A stretch of 64,000 nt of DNA from Streptomyces sp. CG 926 (GTDB lineage: Bacteria; Actinomycetota; Actinomycetes; Streptomycetales; Streptomycetaceae): contig NZ_QGGZ01000006.1 of NCBI RefSeq assembly GCF_003148825.1, forward strand, positions 248,001 through 312,000, read 5' to 3'. Positions 33,770 to 42,548 of the stretch are shown here, in pieces (position 1 is the first letter of the stretch; each line of letters begins with the position of its first letter). Made by a program: the position numbers and the translations under genes. Below the pieces are notes generated by a model, which had not been told where the DNA came from, did not search any database, and worked only from the letters and a program-made list of their open reading frames with translations.

Positions 33770-36730
33770 TCAGGCGACCAGATCCCGGGCGGCGGTGGCG
33801 AAGGCCGTCCGGTTCGGGTGGCCGGTCTTGTGCAGGAGGCTCGCCACGTGCTTCTCGACGGTGCGCAGCGAGATGTGCAGCCGGCCGGCGATGTCCTTGT
33901 TGCTGATGCGCTCGGCGACCAGCCGGGCCACCTCGAACTCGCGGACGGTGATCCCGCACCGGCGCAGGTCCGCCGGCACCCGCTCGGTGCCCGTGCGCCG
34001 TTGCCGGACCGAGGCACCCATCCCGCGCAGCAGCGCCCGGCCGGCTCCGGCGACCGCCTGGAGGCCGGCGTCGTGGAAGTACTCCTCCGCCTCGCGCAGC
34101 CACTCGACCGGCGTGCCCCAGCCGTCGTCGTACGCCGACTGCGCGACGAGCCGCAGGCACAGCCTGCGTGCCATCGGGAAGGGTTCGGCCGCCTCCAACG
34201 CCTTGCTCGCGGCGGCGCTCGCCTCGTCGGGGCGGCCCTCACGGCCGAGCAGCACGGCGTGCGCCAGGCCGGTGAACTGGTGGTTCCAGCGGGTGGCGCC
34301 GGCGCTCGCCCGTGTGACCTCGGCGTGGTGGGGCCGGCCCATGCGTCCGGCCAGCACGCCGAGCAGCAGGATGATGCCGTGCTTGCCGAAGCCGCCCATC
34401 GCGGGGTTCTCCGCGTCGTAGGCGAGGGCCTGCGCGAACTCCTGCCCAGCGGCCTCGTGCCGCTCCTCCAGCAGCGAGCAGAAGGCCCGCGCCAGCCCGT
34501 ACGACATCGCGCGTACGCCGGGCGCCGCGTCCAGGAACGGGGTCAGGCGCTCCAATGCCCCGCGCATCTCGGCGCGGCGGCCCTGGTGGGCGTACCGTAC
34601 GGCGTCGGCGAGGCGCAGCATGGCCAGGTGGCGGCCCAGTCCGAGCCGTGAGGCGTCGGCGGCGGCCTCCCGGATCCGGTCCCGGGCCTCGTCGTAGTGG
34701 CCGCGTTGGATCCGGTCCAGCGCGAGGACGAAGCCGGTCTCGTGGGTCAGGGGGAGCAGCCCCATGCCCAGGGCCTCCTGCCGGGCCTCCTCGATCCGGG
34801 TGGGCCGGCCGTCGTGGCTCGCGGCGACGATGGCCATGTGCACGTCGGCGGCCACGCGCGGGACGGGGAGCCGGCGGGCGAGGGCGATGGCGCGGGCCCG
34901 CCGGAAGTGGGCCGCGGCCGTCGGCTCGTCCTGTTCCCGGGCGAGCTGCCCGAGCAGCAGCAGGGCCCTGCAGGCCAGGTCCGGCAGGTCGACGCGCTGC
35001 GCGGCGTGCAGGGCCCGCAGGGCGTACCGCGTTGCGGTGCGCAGCCGGTCGGGGGCGAGCCGACTCAGTTCCACGTGCACGGCGGACAGGTCCACGAGGG
35101 CGGCGTACCGGTCGGCCGGGTGGCTTCCGAGCAGTGCGCGGGCGATGTCGAGGTGCCACAGGGCTTCCGCGGGGCGGCCCGTCAGGGTGGCGAGGTCGCT
35201 CAGCCGGGCGTGGAGTCCGGCGCGGCGCTGGGCGGGTATGTCGTGCTCGCCGCCGTCACCGCCGAGGGTGGTCAGGAGGGCGGCGGGTGCGGGCAGGCCG
35301 TCGAACCGCGCCGAGCGGGCGACGGCGTCCAGCAGGCATTCCAGCACCGTGGCGCGCAGTTCGGGGGCGGTGTCCGGTTCGACGAGCCGGTGGGCCCGGA
35401 TGAGCAGTTCCACGGCCCGGTCCACCGCGCCCTCGGCCGTCGCCCGCCCGGCCGCCTCGCAGTACAGGCGGATGGCCTCGGGGGTCTCGCCCGCGTGCTC
35501 GTGCAGCTGGGCGGCGTGTTCGCACCAGGTCCCGGGCAGCCCGGGGTGGAGCTCGGCCAGGGCGCGCGCCGCCCGCCGTACGTACCGGGTGCGTTCCCCC
35601 GGGCCGAGGTCGTCCAGCAGGGCCTCGGCGGCCAGCGGGTAGCGGAAGGTGTACCACTGGGTGCCCGGTCCGTCCGGCGTGATCAGGTACGAGGCGACGG
35701 CGGCGCGCAGGACCGCGGACAGTTCGGCGTGGTCTCGGCCGATGGCGCGCTCAAGTACGGGCAGTGCGAAGCGGCGGCCGAACAGGGCGGCCGTGCCGAG
35801 GAGTTCCCGACCGAGCGGCCCGAGCCGCTCGGCCTGGCGTCTGACGTTGTCCGCGACGGTGGCCGGGACGGCCGGCGTCCCCGGATCGTGGCGGGCGGGG
35901 CCGGCCGGGCGGCCGCTGAGTTCGTGGACGAGTTCCTTGACGACGAAGGGGATGCCGGCGGTGCTGTCGACCGCGCGGTGGACGAGGTCGGGGCAGACCT
36001 CGGCCGGGGGGACGCGCAGCTCGGCCGCGATCAGCAGGTGCACGTCGGGGCGGCTGAGGGGGCCGAGGTCGAGCACGCTGCCGGCGTCGCGCCGGCGGGC
36101 CCGTGAGGCGAGTTCGGTCGCCGCGCAGGGTGCGCATCCGGTGACGAGGAGGAGGACCGCCGGTTGGTGCTCGATGTTGTCGAGGAGGTAGTCGACGACC
36201 GCCAGTGTTCCGGCGTCGGCGTCGTGCAGGTCGTCGAGGACGAGCAGGCAGCCCTGTCGTTCCCCGACGACGGTGAGCAGCCTCAGCATGGTCTCGGCGA
36301 CCACGAGGTGCGAGGCGGCGTCGGCGCCCGGGTCCCGGGCACCGGTCAGCAGCCGGCCCATGACCGGTCCGTAGCGGCCGAGTTCGTCCGGGTCGGGCAG
36401 CAGGCCGGCCCGGGACAGCAGGAGCAGCGCCTCGACCAGCGGCCGGTACGGGACGGGTGAGCCGACCGCGCTGGCCCGGCCCCGGACCGTGACCATGTTC
36501 GTCTCGGCGGCCACGGCGAGGGCCTCGGTGGCCAGCCGGGTCTTGCCGACACCGGGCTCTCCGGTGACGAAGAGGGCCGTGCCGTGCCCGGCCCGGGCGC
36601 CCGCGAGCGCGTGCATGATCTGCCCCATCTCGGGCCCGCGGCCGATGAGTTCCCCTCGCCTCGGGTGCGGGCCGCCGTCCGGGCCCGCGACGGTACAGTC
36701 CTCCGGCAGCGCCGGCCAGAAGATGGACAC
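33770..36730 (-). CDS. LAL-type large LuxR regulator (AAA ATPase + LuxR HTH)
   Basis: 986 residues from the GTG at 36730, preceded by GGAAAGGGGA. N-terminal AAA domain with Walker A TGEPGVGKTRL and Walker B LLVLDDLHDAD, a long helical TPR-like middle, and a C-terminal LuxR HTH (ITVREFEVARLVAERISNKD; LHISLRTVEKHVASLLHKTG). Proteins of this size class are often pathway-specific activators of natural-product clusters. It is convergent with the lanthipeptide exporter and followed upstream by a two-component pair, so it is the likely regulator of the lanthipeptide locus. The open frame extends to 37447, but the added part lies over the response regulator. Confidence 0.93.
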   Translation of the reverse strand: MSIFWPALPEDCTVAGPDGGPHPRRGELIGRGPEMGQIMHALAGARAGHGTALFVTGEPGVGKTRLATEALAVAAETNMVTVRGRASAVGSPVPYRPLVEALLLLSRAGLLPDPDELGRYGPVMGRLLTGARDPGADAASHLVVAETMLRLLTVVGERQGCLLVLDDLHDADAGTLAVVDYLLDNIEHQPAVLLLVTGCAPCAATELASRARRRDAGSVLDLGPLSRPDVHLLIAAELRVPPAEVCPDLVHRAVDSTAGIPFVVKELVHELSGRPAGPARHDPGTPAVPATVADNVRRQAERLGPLGRELLGTAALFGRRFALPVLERAIGRDHAELSAVLRAAVASYLITPDGPGTQWYTFRYPLAAEALLDDLGPGERTRYVRRAARALAELHPGLPGTWCEHAAQLHEHAGETPEAIRLYCEAAGRATAEGAVDRAVELLIRAHRLVEPDTAPELRATVLECLLDAVARSARFDGLPAPAALLTTLGGDGGEHDIPAQRRAGLHARLSDLATLTGRPAEALWHLDIARALLGSHPADRYAALVDLSAVHVELSRLAPDRLRTATRYALRALHAAQRVDLPDLACRALLLLGQLAREQDEPTAAAHFRRARAIALARRLPVPRVAADVHMAIVAASHDGRPTRIEEARQEALGMGLLPLTHETGFVLALDRIQRGHYDEARDRIREAAADASRLGLGRHLAMLRLADAVRYAHQGRRAEMRGALERLTPFLDAAPGVRAMSYGLARAFCSLLEERHEAAGQEFAQALAYDAENPAMGGFGKHGIILLLGVLAGRMGRPHHAEVTRASAGATRWNHQFTGLAHAVLLGREGRPDEASAAASKALEAAEPFPMARRLCLRLVAQSAYDDGWGTPVEWLREAEEYFHDAGLQAVAGAGRALLRGMGASVRQRRTGTERVPADLRRCGITVREFEVARLVAERISNKDIAGRLHISLRTVEKHVASLLHKTGHPNRTAFATAARDLVA

Positions 36731-36837
36731 CGGCTCGTCCCCTTTCCGGCGGGCCCTCCGAGGCGCCGCCGTGGATGACGATATGGACGGTGCGTGTGCC
36801 CCCTGTAGCCGTCCGTTTGGGGGGCTTGTGCGGGTCG

Positions 36838-37512
36838 TCAGCCCCCGTCGAGACTGTCCTCCCGGACCCGCTGGGCCAGGTCGAGCTTGGTGTAGGTGGG
36901 GCGGCCCGCCTGCTGGTACTTGGCCTTGACCCGGTCCAGGTAGTCCTTGGCGGTGTGGACGGTGATGCCGGCCCGCCGGGCGGCGGATTTCAGGGTCAGT
37001 CCGGAGGCGTAGTCGAGGAGGATCTGCCGCTCCCTGGGCGAGAGGCGGGGCCGGGCGGGACTGTCGTCGAAGGCGCAGGCGAAGGCGAGTTCCGCGGAGA
37101 GGGCGCCCCGGCCGGAGGCCAGGTCCTTGATGGCGGCGACCAGGGTGGGCAGGTCGTGGTCCTTGGTCAGGTAGCCGTCGGCGCCGGCCCGGATGGCCTC
37201 GATGATCCGGGAGCGGTCGGGCACCGTACTGATCATCAGGACGCGGCTGCCGGTCCGCAGCAGTCGGCGGATGTTGTCGGCGGGGTCGGAGCCGTCGCGC
37301 AGGACGAGGTCGAGGAGGACGATGTCGGGCGGGGAGCAGCCCGTCGCGCCGAAGCCGTAAGGCAGGTGCGCGTCCGGTGCGCCGAGGAGCTCGCCGACGG
37401 TGGCGGCGGTCGCCACGAGCCGCAGCTCGGGCACGCCGCCGAGCCACGCCCGCAGGCCGTCGAGGAGCATCCGGTCGTCGTCGACCACCGAGACGGTGAT
37501 CACCCGGGCCAT
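36838..37512 (-). CDS. NarL/FixJ-type response regulator
   Basis: 224 residues from the ATG at 37512, overlapping the end of the histidine-kinase gene by 13 bp. Receiver domain with acidic pair VVDDDRML, phospho-acceptor Asp in DIVLLDLVLRDGS, and lysine in YLTKDHD. An insert of about 20 residues (around APDAHLPYGFGATG) lies before the phospho-acceptor strand, longer than usual. The C-terminal LuxR HTH is present (LSPRERQILLDYASGLTLKS; ITVHTAKDYLDRVKAKY). It pairs with the kinase encoded upstream. Confidence 0.93.
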   Translation of the reverse strand: MARVITVSVVDDDRMLLDGLRAWLGGVPELRLVATAATVGELLGAPDAHLPYGFGATGCSPPDIVLLDLVLRDGSDPADNIRRLLRTGSRVLMISTVPDRSRIIEAIRAGADGYLTKDHDLPTLVAAIKDLASGRGALSAELAFACAFDDSPARPRLSPRERQILLDYASGLTLKSAARRAGITVHTAKDYLDRVKAKYQQAGRPTYTKLDLAQRVREDSLDGG

Positions 37513-38684
37513 CTGAGCTCCACCCGGACGCCCTCGCCGGGGGCGGTGTCCACGGTCGCCCGGCCCCCCACCTCCGCCATCCGGCCGTGCACCGAGCCGC
37601 GCAGGCCGAGGCCGGGCCGGTAGCGTTCGAGGTCGAATCCGGGACCTCGGTCGACCACGGTGACGAGGGCTCCCCCGCGTGCGTCCGGGTCCCTGGTGGC
37701 GGTGAGGTAGGCGTGTCCGGTGCCCGCGTGGCGTCGTACGTTGTTCAGGGCCTCGCGGACGGCGTCGCCCAGCGCGGCGGCCACCTCGGGGGGCACCTGG
37801 GGTAGGTCGTGGTACTGGGCGGTGACCCGTAGTTGGAGGCTCTCGACGGAGCCGACCGCCTCCTCCAGGGCCGTGCCGATCTCCCGATGGTGGACCTCCT
37901 CGGCGGTCTGCTGGATCAGCCGGCGCAGGTACGCGGCTTCGCGCGCGCAGCGCCGGCGCACCTCGGGGGCGTTGGCGTCGACCGAGCCGGACGCCAGGGT
38001 GGTCAGGGTGGCGAGGACGGTGTCGTGCAGGGCCCGGTGGTGTTCCAGCCGCTCGGCGTAGCGCGCCTTGTGGGCCTCGGCGGCCACCGCGCGGGCGTTG
38101 GCCTCGTCGAGGAGGCGGCCCTGGCGCAGCAGGTACCAGCGGAAGAGCCAGGTCATCACGGCCGAGGACACGATCGAGTTGAGATGGCCGAGAATCACGG
38201 CGGGGCTCGCGCCCACCGCCTGGTAGCCGATGAAGTGGGTGACCACGAGCAGGGTGATGACGGCGAGGGCGTGCAGTCGTTCGAGGGAGATGGCCACGAC
38301 GGCGCTGGCCGAGCCGCCGAGCAGCATGGCCCACGCGATCGCGGGCGGCTCGCGCAGGCCGCCCCAGGTGCAGAGGGCCAGGGGCAGCACGCAGCCGGTG
38401 ACCAGGGCGTCCGCCCAGATGTGCCGGCGGTCGAACCAGCCGCGCCGCAGGGCCGTGCCGTAGGTCAGCGCGCTCAGCGCCAGGGCGGCGGCGAATCCCG
38501 CGTACTGCAGGGGCAGTTCCGACCGGCGCTGGGCGACGGCGAGGGCGCCCACCATCAGATGGCTCGCCCGGTACAGGAGAGTGGCCACGATCATGAAGGA
38601 CTGGGCGCGCTGCAGTCCCGACCCCACCCCGCTCGTCCCGCGTAGTGCCCGTATGCGCCGTACCGGTAAGGACAGCAACGCCAA
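37500..38684 (-). CDS. Sensor histidine kinase (HisKA_3 type), membrane-bound
   Basis: 394 residues if started at the TTG at 38684, which has GGGAGGG seven bases upstream; a GTG at 38744 is in frame but lacks a ribosome site. About six membrane helices fill residues 30-190, with no large extracellular sensor domain. The dimerization/phosphoacceptor motif is HRALHDTVLATLT, and the HATPase has REALNNVRRHAGTGHA and DRGPGFDLERYRPGLGLRGS. It should phosphorylate the regulator encoded just downstream. The ligand or stimulus is probably sensed in or at the membrane. Confidence 0.9.
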   Translation of the reverse strand: MALLSLPVRRIRALRGTSGVGSGLQRAQSFMIVATLLYRASHLMVGALAVAQRRSELPLQYAGFAAALALSALTYGTALRRGWFDRRHIWADALVTGCVLPLALCTWGGLREPPAIAWAMLLGGSASAVVAISLERLHALAVITLLVVTHFIGYQAVGASPAVILGHLNSIVSSAVMTWLFRWYLLRQGRLLDEANARAVAAEAHKARYAERLEHHRALHDTVLATLTTLASGSVDANAPEVRRRCAREAAYLRRLIQQTAEEVHHREIGTALEEAVGSVESLQLRVTAQYHDLPQVPPEVAAALGDAVREALNNVRRHAGTGHAYLTATRDPDARGGALVTVVDRGPGFDLERYRPGLGLRGSVHGRMAEVGGRATVDTAPGEGVRVELRWPG

Positions 38685-39011
38685 GACACACCCTCCCGTA
38701 CCGATTTGCCCGTGACATCTGCCATTTTGCCCTAGCAGGTGCACGTCAAATAGGCGCGTACCGGCCTGCTCACGGGCTTGGCCGAGGGGCCACCACAGGT
38801 CGGCCGGAAAGGTATTCCGGAGGCCGGCGCGAGGCCGTTCCGGTACCGGTCAGCTGCCGGTCCGGCGACCGGACGGCCGTCACGTCGACGCGATGCCGGC
38901 CACCGGCCCCGTCCGAAAGAGTCGGGTGCGCCGTTCGGTCCCGGTCGGGTAGGACCACGGGCGCCAGGTGTCAGGGGTGCCCGCGGTGGCGGGCCTAGCA
39001 CCCGGCGCGAC
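38685..39011. other. Intergenic region upstream of the histidine kinase
   Basis: About 330 bp. The first 70 bp carry the kinase leader and an A/T-richer stretch likely to be its promoter. The rest holds short GC inverted repeats (for example CCGGTC-CGGC-GACCGG within 38858-38873) but no gene I can support on either strand. The hydrolase gene ends at 39012. Confidence 0.5.
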
Positions 39012-39671
39012 TCAGTCCCCGGCGACCAGGCCGGCCACGAGCGCGGCGGTGCGGCGGTGCCAGGCGCCCGCGCCGCGCAGCATCGCGTGGCCGCCGGTGG
39101 GCATCGGGATGCCGGTGGCGTCGGCGCCCGCCAGTCGGGAGCGGCGGACGAAGTCCCAGGACCCGGCGGCCGAGGTGACCCGGTCCTCCTCGTCGTGCAA
39201 CAGGTAGAGCCGGCGGCCGGCGAGGTGGTCCACCGGTTCGCCCGGCGGGCACCAGGGGGCGAGGGCCACCACGCCGTGGACCAGGGGGGCGCCGGCGACC
39301 CGCAGCGCCGCGCGGCCGCCCATCGAGTGGCCGACCAGGACCACCGGCACGTCCCCGGTGAGCGACCGCAGCCGCGCGAGGGCCGCCTCCGCGTCGCGGG
39401 CGGCGTCGCAGCGGGAGCCGTTCCAGCCCCGGTGCCGGTAGCGCACCTCCGCCACCAGGACGTCGTGCCCGCGCGTCGCGCGGGCGACGGCGGCCGCGAA
39501 GGGCCGCATCCGCAGCGCGGGCAGGTTGAGCGGGGGCGGCGGCTCAGGCCCCTCCTCGCGTCCGCCGTGCAGCAGCAGGACGGCGGCCGCCGGTGTCGTG
39601 GGGGACGTCCGGAGCACCAGGGCGCGGCCCTGGTCGGTGGACTCCGTGTCCCGCTCGGTCCCGGCCGTCAC
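39012..39671 (-). CDS. Alpha/beta hydrolase
   Basis: 219 residues from the GTG at 39671, which overlaps the DUF1295 stop (GTGA) and has GGAGG four bases upstream. Nucleophile elbow VVLVGHSMGGRAA, oxyanion region VLLLHGGREEG, and a likely catalytic His in PTGGHAML; the acid may be the Asp in LLHDEEDRV. It is the last gene of the operon that begins with the ECF sigma factor, so it probably acts on a product of the lipid-modifying enzymes. The open frame upstream to 39881 is a shadow. Confidence 0.85.
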   Translation of the reverse strand: MTAGTERDTESTDQGRALVLRTSPTTPAAAVLLLHGGREEGPEPPPPLNLPALRMRPFAAAVARATRGHDVLVAEVRYRHRGWNGSRCDAARDAEAALARLRSLTGDVPVVLVGHSMGGRAALRVAGAPLVHGVVALAPWCPPGEPVDHLAGRRLYLLHDEEDRVTSAAGSWDFVRRSRLAGADATGIPMPTGGHAMLRGAGAWHRRTAALVAGLVAGD

Positions 39672-40483
39672 CGTGCCTCCGGGCGTATGCGGCGCGGCGG
39701 GCGCGGGAAGAACCCGCTGGTGCGGGCCGCGTAGTCGGCATACCCGGGCCGGTCCGCCATGTGCTCCTCCAACAGTCGCTTGCCGCTGCCCCAGATCAAC
39801 AGCGCGCTCATCACCAGCGGTGAGACCAGGGTGAGTGCCGCAGTCTGCCAGGTCGCGCAGGCGAGCAGATAAAGGCCCCACCAGACGAGGAAGTCACCGA
39901 AGTAGTTGGGGTGCCGGGTCCAGCTCCACAGACCCCTGTCCATGATCGCGCCCCGGTGTTCGGGGCGCTGCTTGAAGCGGGCCAGCTGGAGGTCACCGAC
40001 CGCCTCGAAGAGCAGACCGGCCGCCCAGAGCAGCAGGCCGACGGCGGCGAGCGGCCCGAGCGGTACGGGCACGTACGACGCGGCCTGCACGGGCAGCGAG
40101 ACGAGCCAGACCAGCGCGCCCTGGAGCAGATAGACCTTGCGCAGGGCGTAGAGCCGGGTGCTGCCGGGAGCCCGGGCGAGCATGCGGGCGTAGCGCGGGT
40201 CCTCGCCGTGTCCCCAGCCACGCCGGGCGATGTGCAGGGCCAGCCGCAGCCCCCACACGACGGTCGCCGCGGCGACCGCGAGACGCCGGCCGTCGTCGCC
40301 GTACCCCGCCGACAGCAGCCAGCTGGTGAGCGCCACCGCGGCGAAGGCGACCCCCCAGGCGACGTCCACGATCCGGTGCAGGCCCTTGACCGTGGCCACG
40401 GCGAAGGTGATCAGCATGACGGCGAACGCGGCTCCGGCCGCGGCGGCGAGGTTGAGGGACAGCGCGCCCCAGTCGGGGGTCAT
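39668..40483 (-). CDS. DUF1295 membrane protein (steroid 5-alpha-reductase/isoprenylcysteine methyltransferase-like fold)
   Basis: 271 residues from the ATG at 40483, overlapping the cyclopropane synthase stop (ATGA). There are six or seven membrane helices. Family landmarks are present: VDVAWGVAFA, RLALHIARRGWGHGEDPRYA and the C-terminal WSWTRHPNYFGDFLVWWGLY with LLEEHMADRPGYADYAARTS. Proteins with this fold reduce or methylate lipids, with the RHPNYFG region binding cofactor. Its place next to a fatty-acid methyltransferase and an FAD oxidase suggests it works on modified acyl chains. Confidence 0.9.
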   Translation of the reverse strand: MTPDWGALSLNLAAAAGAAFAVMLITFAVATVKGLHRIVDVAWGVAFAAVALTSWLLSAGYGDDGRRLAVAAATVVWGLRLALHIARRGWGHGEDPRYARMLARAPGSTRLYALRKVYLLQGALVWLVSLPVQAASYVPVPLGPLAAVGLLLWAAGLLFEAVGDLQLARFKQRPEHRGAIMDRGLWSWTRHPNYFGDFLVWWGLYLLACATWQTAALTLVSPLVMSALLIWGSGKRLLEEHMADRPGYADYAARTSGFFPRPPRRIRPEAR

Positions 40484-41778
40484 CGGGGCTCCGACGGCCC
40501 GTCGTGGTCGGCGGTGAGCAGCAGTTGGCGTACGTCCAGGTAGCGCGAGCGGAAACCGGCCTCGGAGTAGGCGAGGTAGAGCTCCCACATGCGGTGGAAG
40601 GTGCGGTCGAAGCCGAGGGCCGTGACGGAGTCGGCCTGTCGGTCGAACTCCTCGCGCCACAGCCGCAGCGTCTCGGCGTAGTGGTCGCCGAAGCCGTCGT
40701 CCGCGACGGTGCTCAGTCCGGCCGCCGCGCTCGTGCGGGCGATCGCCTCACGGGAGGGGATGAGCCCGCCGGGGAAGATGTACTTGCTGATCCAGGTGTG
40801 TGTGCGGGCGGTGAGGAGCATGCGCTCGTGCGGCATGGTGATGGCCTGGAGGGCGACGCGGCCGCCGGGGGCGAGGAGCCGGCGCAGGGCGGCGAAGTAG
40901 GTGGCCCAGTACTCGGCGCCGACCGCTTCGATCATCTCCACGCTGACGACGGCGTCGAAGGAGCCCTCGACGTGGCGGTAGTCGCGTAGTTCGACGGTGA
41001 CCCGGTCGCCGAGGCCGGCCGCGGCGATGCGCTCGCGGGCCAGGTCGCGCTGCTCGGCGGAGAGCGTCACGGTCAGTACCTCGGCGCCCCGGGAGGCGGC
41101 CCGGATGGCCAGTTCGCCCCAGCCGGTGCCGATCTCCAGCACCCGGGTGCCCGGTCCGACGTCCGCGAGGTCGAGGAGCCGGTCGATCTTGCGGTACTGG
41201 GCGGCGGCAAAGGTGGCGGGCTGCGCGGGGAAGGCGGCGAAGATCGCCGAGGAGTAGCTCATGCTCCGGTCGAGGAACAGGGTGAACAGTTCGTTGGACA
41301 GGTCGTAGTGGCGGTGGATGTTCTCCCGCGCCCCCTCGGGGGTGTTGCGCTGCTGCTCCGGGCGTCGACGTACCCAGGCTTCGCGCAGCCGGCGCAGCGG
41401 GGCCGGCACCAGGTCGTCGACGTGGGTGGCGAGCACGGTGAGGGCGCCGACCAGGTCGTCGCTGTCCCATTCCCCGGCCATGTACGACTCGCCGAAGCCG
41501 ATCAGGCCGTCCGCGCCGATCCGGCGGTGGAAGGCCTCGGGGTCGTGGAGGGTGAGCGTGGGTAGCGCTCCGGCCTGCCGGGGAACCTCGTACGCGGCCG
41601 GTTCCCGGTGCCCGTGCCGGACCCGCAGCGGGAGTCGGGCGAGGGCGCGGCCGAGGATCCGCTCGGCGACGGCGGTACGCAGGGCCGAGGTACGGGGCGG
41701 CCGGGCCACGTCGGGCCAGCGCGCCGGGTCGACGGGTGCGAGCGCGCTCTCGTGGGCCGGGATGTACGAGACGGTCAC
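40480..41778 (-). CDS. Cyclopropane-fatty-acid synthase family SAM methyltransferase
   Basis: 432 residues. The GTG at 41778 overlaps the DUF1365 stop (GTGA). An N-terminal domain with GFGESYMAGEWDSDDL and the linker motif HYDLSNELFTLFLDRSMSYS precede the Rossmann SAM domain (VLEIGTGWGELAIRAASRG). Later family motifs are VSVEMIEAVG and YIFPGGLIPS. It transfers a methyl or methylene group from SAM to an unsaturated acyl chain in membrane phospholipid. The family includes CFA synthases and the UfaM-type methylases of furan fatty acid synthesis; the DUF1365/FAD oxidase neighbours favour the latter type of pathway. Confidence 0.92.
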   Translation of the reverse strand: MTVSYIPAHESALAPVDPARWPDVARPPRTSALRTAVAERILGRALARLPLRVRHGHREPAAYEVPRQAGALPTLTLHDPEAFHRRIGADGLIGFGESYMAGEWDSDDLVGALTVLATHVDDLVPAPLRRLREAWVRRRPEQQRNTPEGARENIHRHYDLSNELFTLFLDRSMSYSSAIFAAFPAQPATFAAAQYRKIDRLLDLADVGPGTRVLEIGTGWGELAIRAASRGAEVLTVTLSAEQRDLARERIAAAGLGDRVTVELRDYRHVEGSFDAVVSVEMIEAVGAEYWATYFAALRRLLAPGGRVALQAITMPHERMLLTARTHTWISKYIFPGGLIPSREAIARTSAAAGLSTVADDGFGDHYAETLRLWREEFDRQADSVTALGFDRTFHRMWELYLAYSEAGFRSRYLDVRQLLLTADHDGPSEPR

Positions 41779-42548
41779 AGGGTGCCTTCCTGCGGGGGAC
41801 GGACGGGAGAGACGGGACGGGGGCGGACCGGGAGGCCGCGGAGGAAGAGGCGGATGCCGTGGAAGCGGATACCGAGGGAGACCCGGGCGGTGGACCACGG
41901 GTGGCGCAGGGCGGCGCCCAGCAGGGTGCGGACGCCCGCCGGGCGGTGGCTGCCCCGTACGGTCGCGGTGAAGGGGCAGGTGCCGTCGCCGTGGCGCAGT
42001 TGGACGGTCAGGTCGAGGGCCTCGCCGGGGACGGGCAGCCGCATCCGGTAGTAGCCCTCCACCGCGAAGAACGGCGAGACGTAGAAGTCCTTGGGGACCT
42101 CGGCCAGCCCGTCGGCGCCGGGGCGCAGCAGGTAGCAGTGGCGTTCGCCGTAGGTGTTGTGGACCTCGGCGACGACGCAGACCGGGGTGCCGGCGCGGTC
42201 GTGGCACCAGTAGAGGGTGAGCGGGTTGAAGACGTGGCCGAGGACGCGGGCGTGCGCGAGCATCAGGACGCGGCCGTCGGCGTCCGTCACGCCGTGGGCG
42301 GCGAGTTCGGCGCGCAGTCCGGCCCGCAGGGTGGGGGCCTCCCCGCCGAAGTGGTCGCGGGCGTCGAACCGGGCCAGCGGGCGGAGCGCCCGAGGTATGC
42401 GGGGTGGATCGTCGATGTCGATGAGCCATAGGTAGGTGCGCTGCCGGAAGGCGTGCCGGACGGGGGTGGTGCGGGTGTGGGCCACCGTGCACGTGTAGAG
42501 GGCCGGTACGTGGGCCGGGGCGGCCTCCCCGGCAAAGACGCCGTTCAC
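41775..42548 (-). CDS. DUF1365 family protein
   Basis: 257 residues from the GTG at 42548, overlapping the oxidoreductase stop (GTGA); a GTG one codon upstream is also possible. Family pattern: an N-terminal YTCTVAHTRTTPVRHAFRQR, then YLWLIDID, LAHARVLGHVFNPLTLYWCH, VVAEVHNTYGERHCYLL and FYVSPFF. DUF1365 proteins have no firmly known reaction but almost always sit between an FAD-dependent oxidase and a CFA-like methylase, as here. No membrane helix or signal peptide. It is probably a partner or enzyme of the same lipid pathway. Confidence 0.9.
   Translation of the reverse strand: MNGVFAGEAAPAHVPALYTCTVAHTRTTPVRHAFRQRTYLWLIDIDDPPRIPRALRPLARFDARDHFGGEAPTLRAGLRAELAAHGVTDADGRVLMLAHARVLGHVFNPLTLYWCHDRAGTPVCVVAEVHNTYGERHCYLLRPGADGLAEVPKDFYVSPFFAVEGYYRMRLPVPGEALDLTVQLRHGDGTCPFTATVRGSHRPAGVRTLLGAALRHPWSTARVSLGIRFHGIRLFLRGLPVRPRPVSPVRPPQEGTL

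Noticed and set aside
33770..37447. Single 1225-residue minus-strand frame
   Set aside because: The part above 36730 lies out of frame over the response regulator; the LAL protein starts at a GTG with a good ribosome site at 36730.
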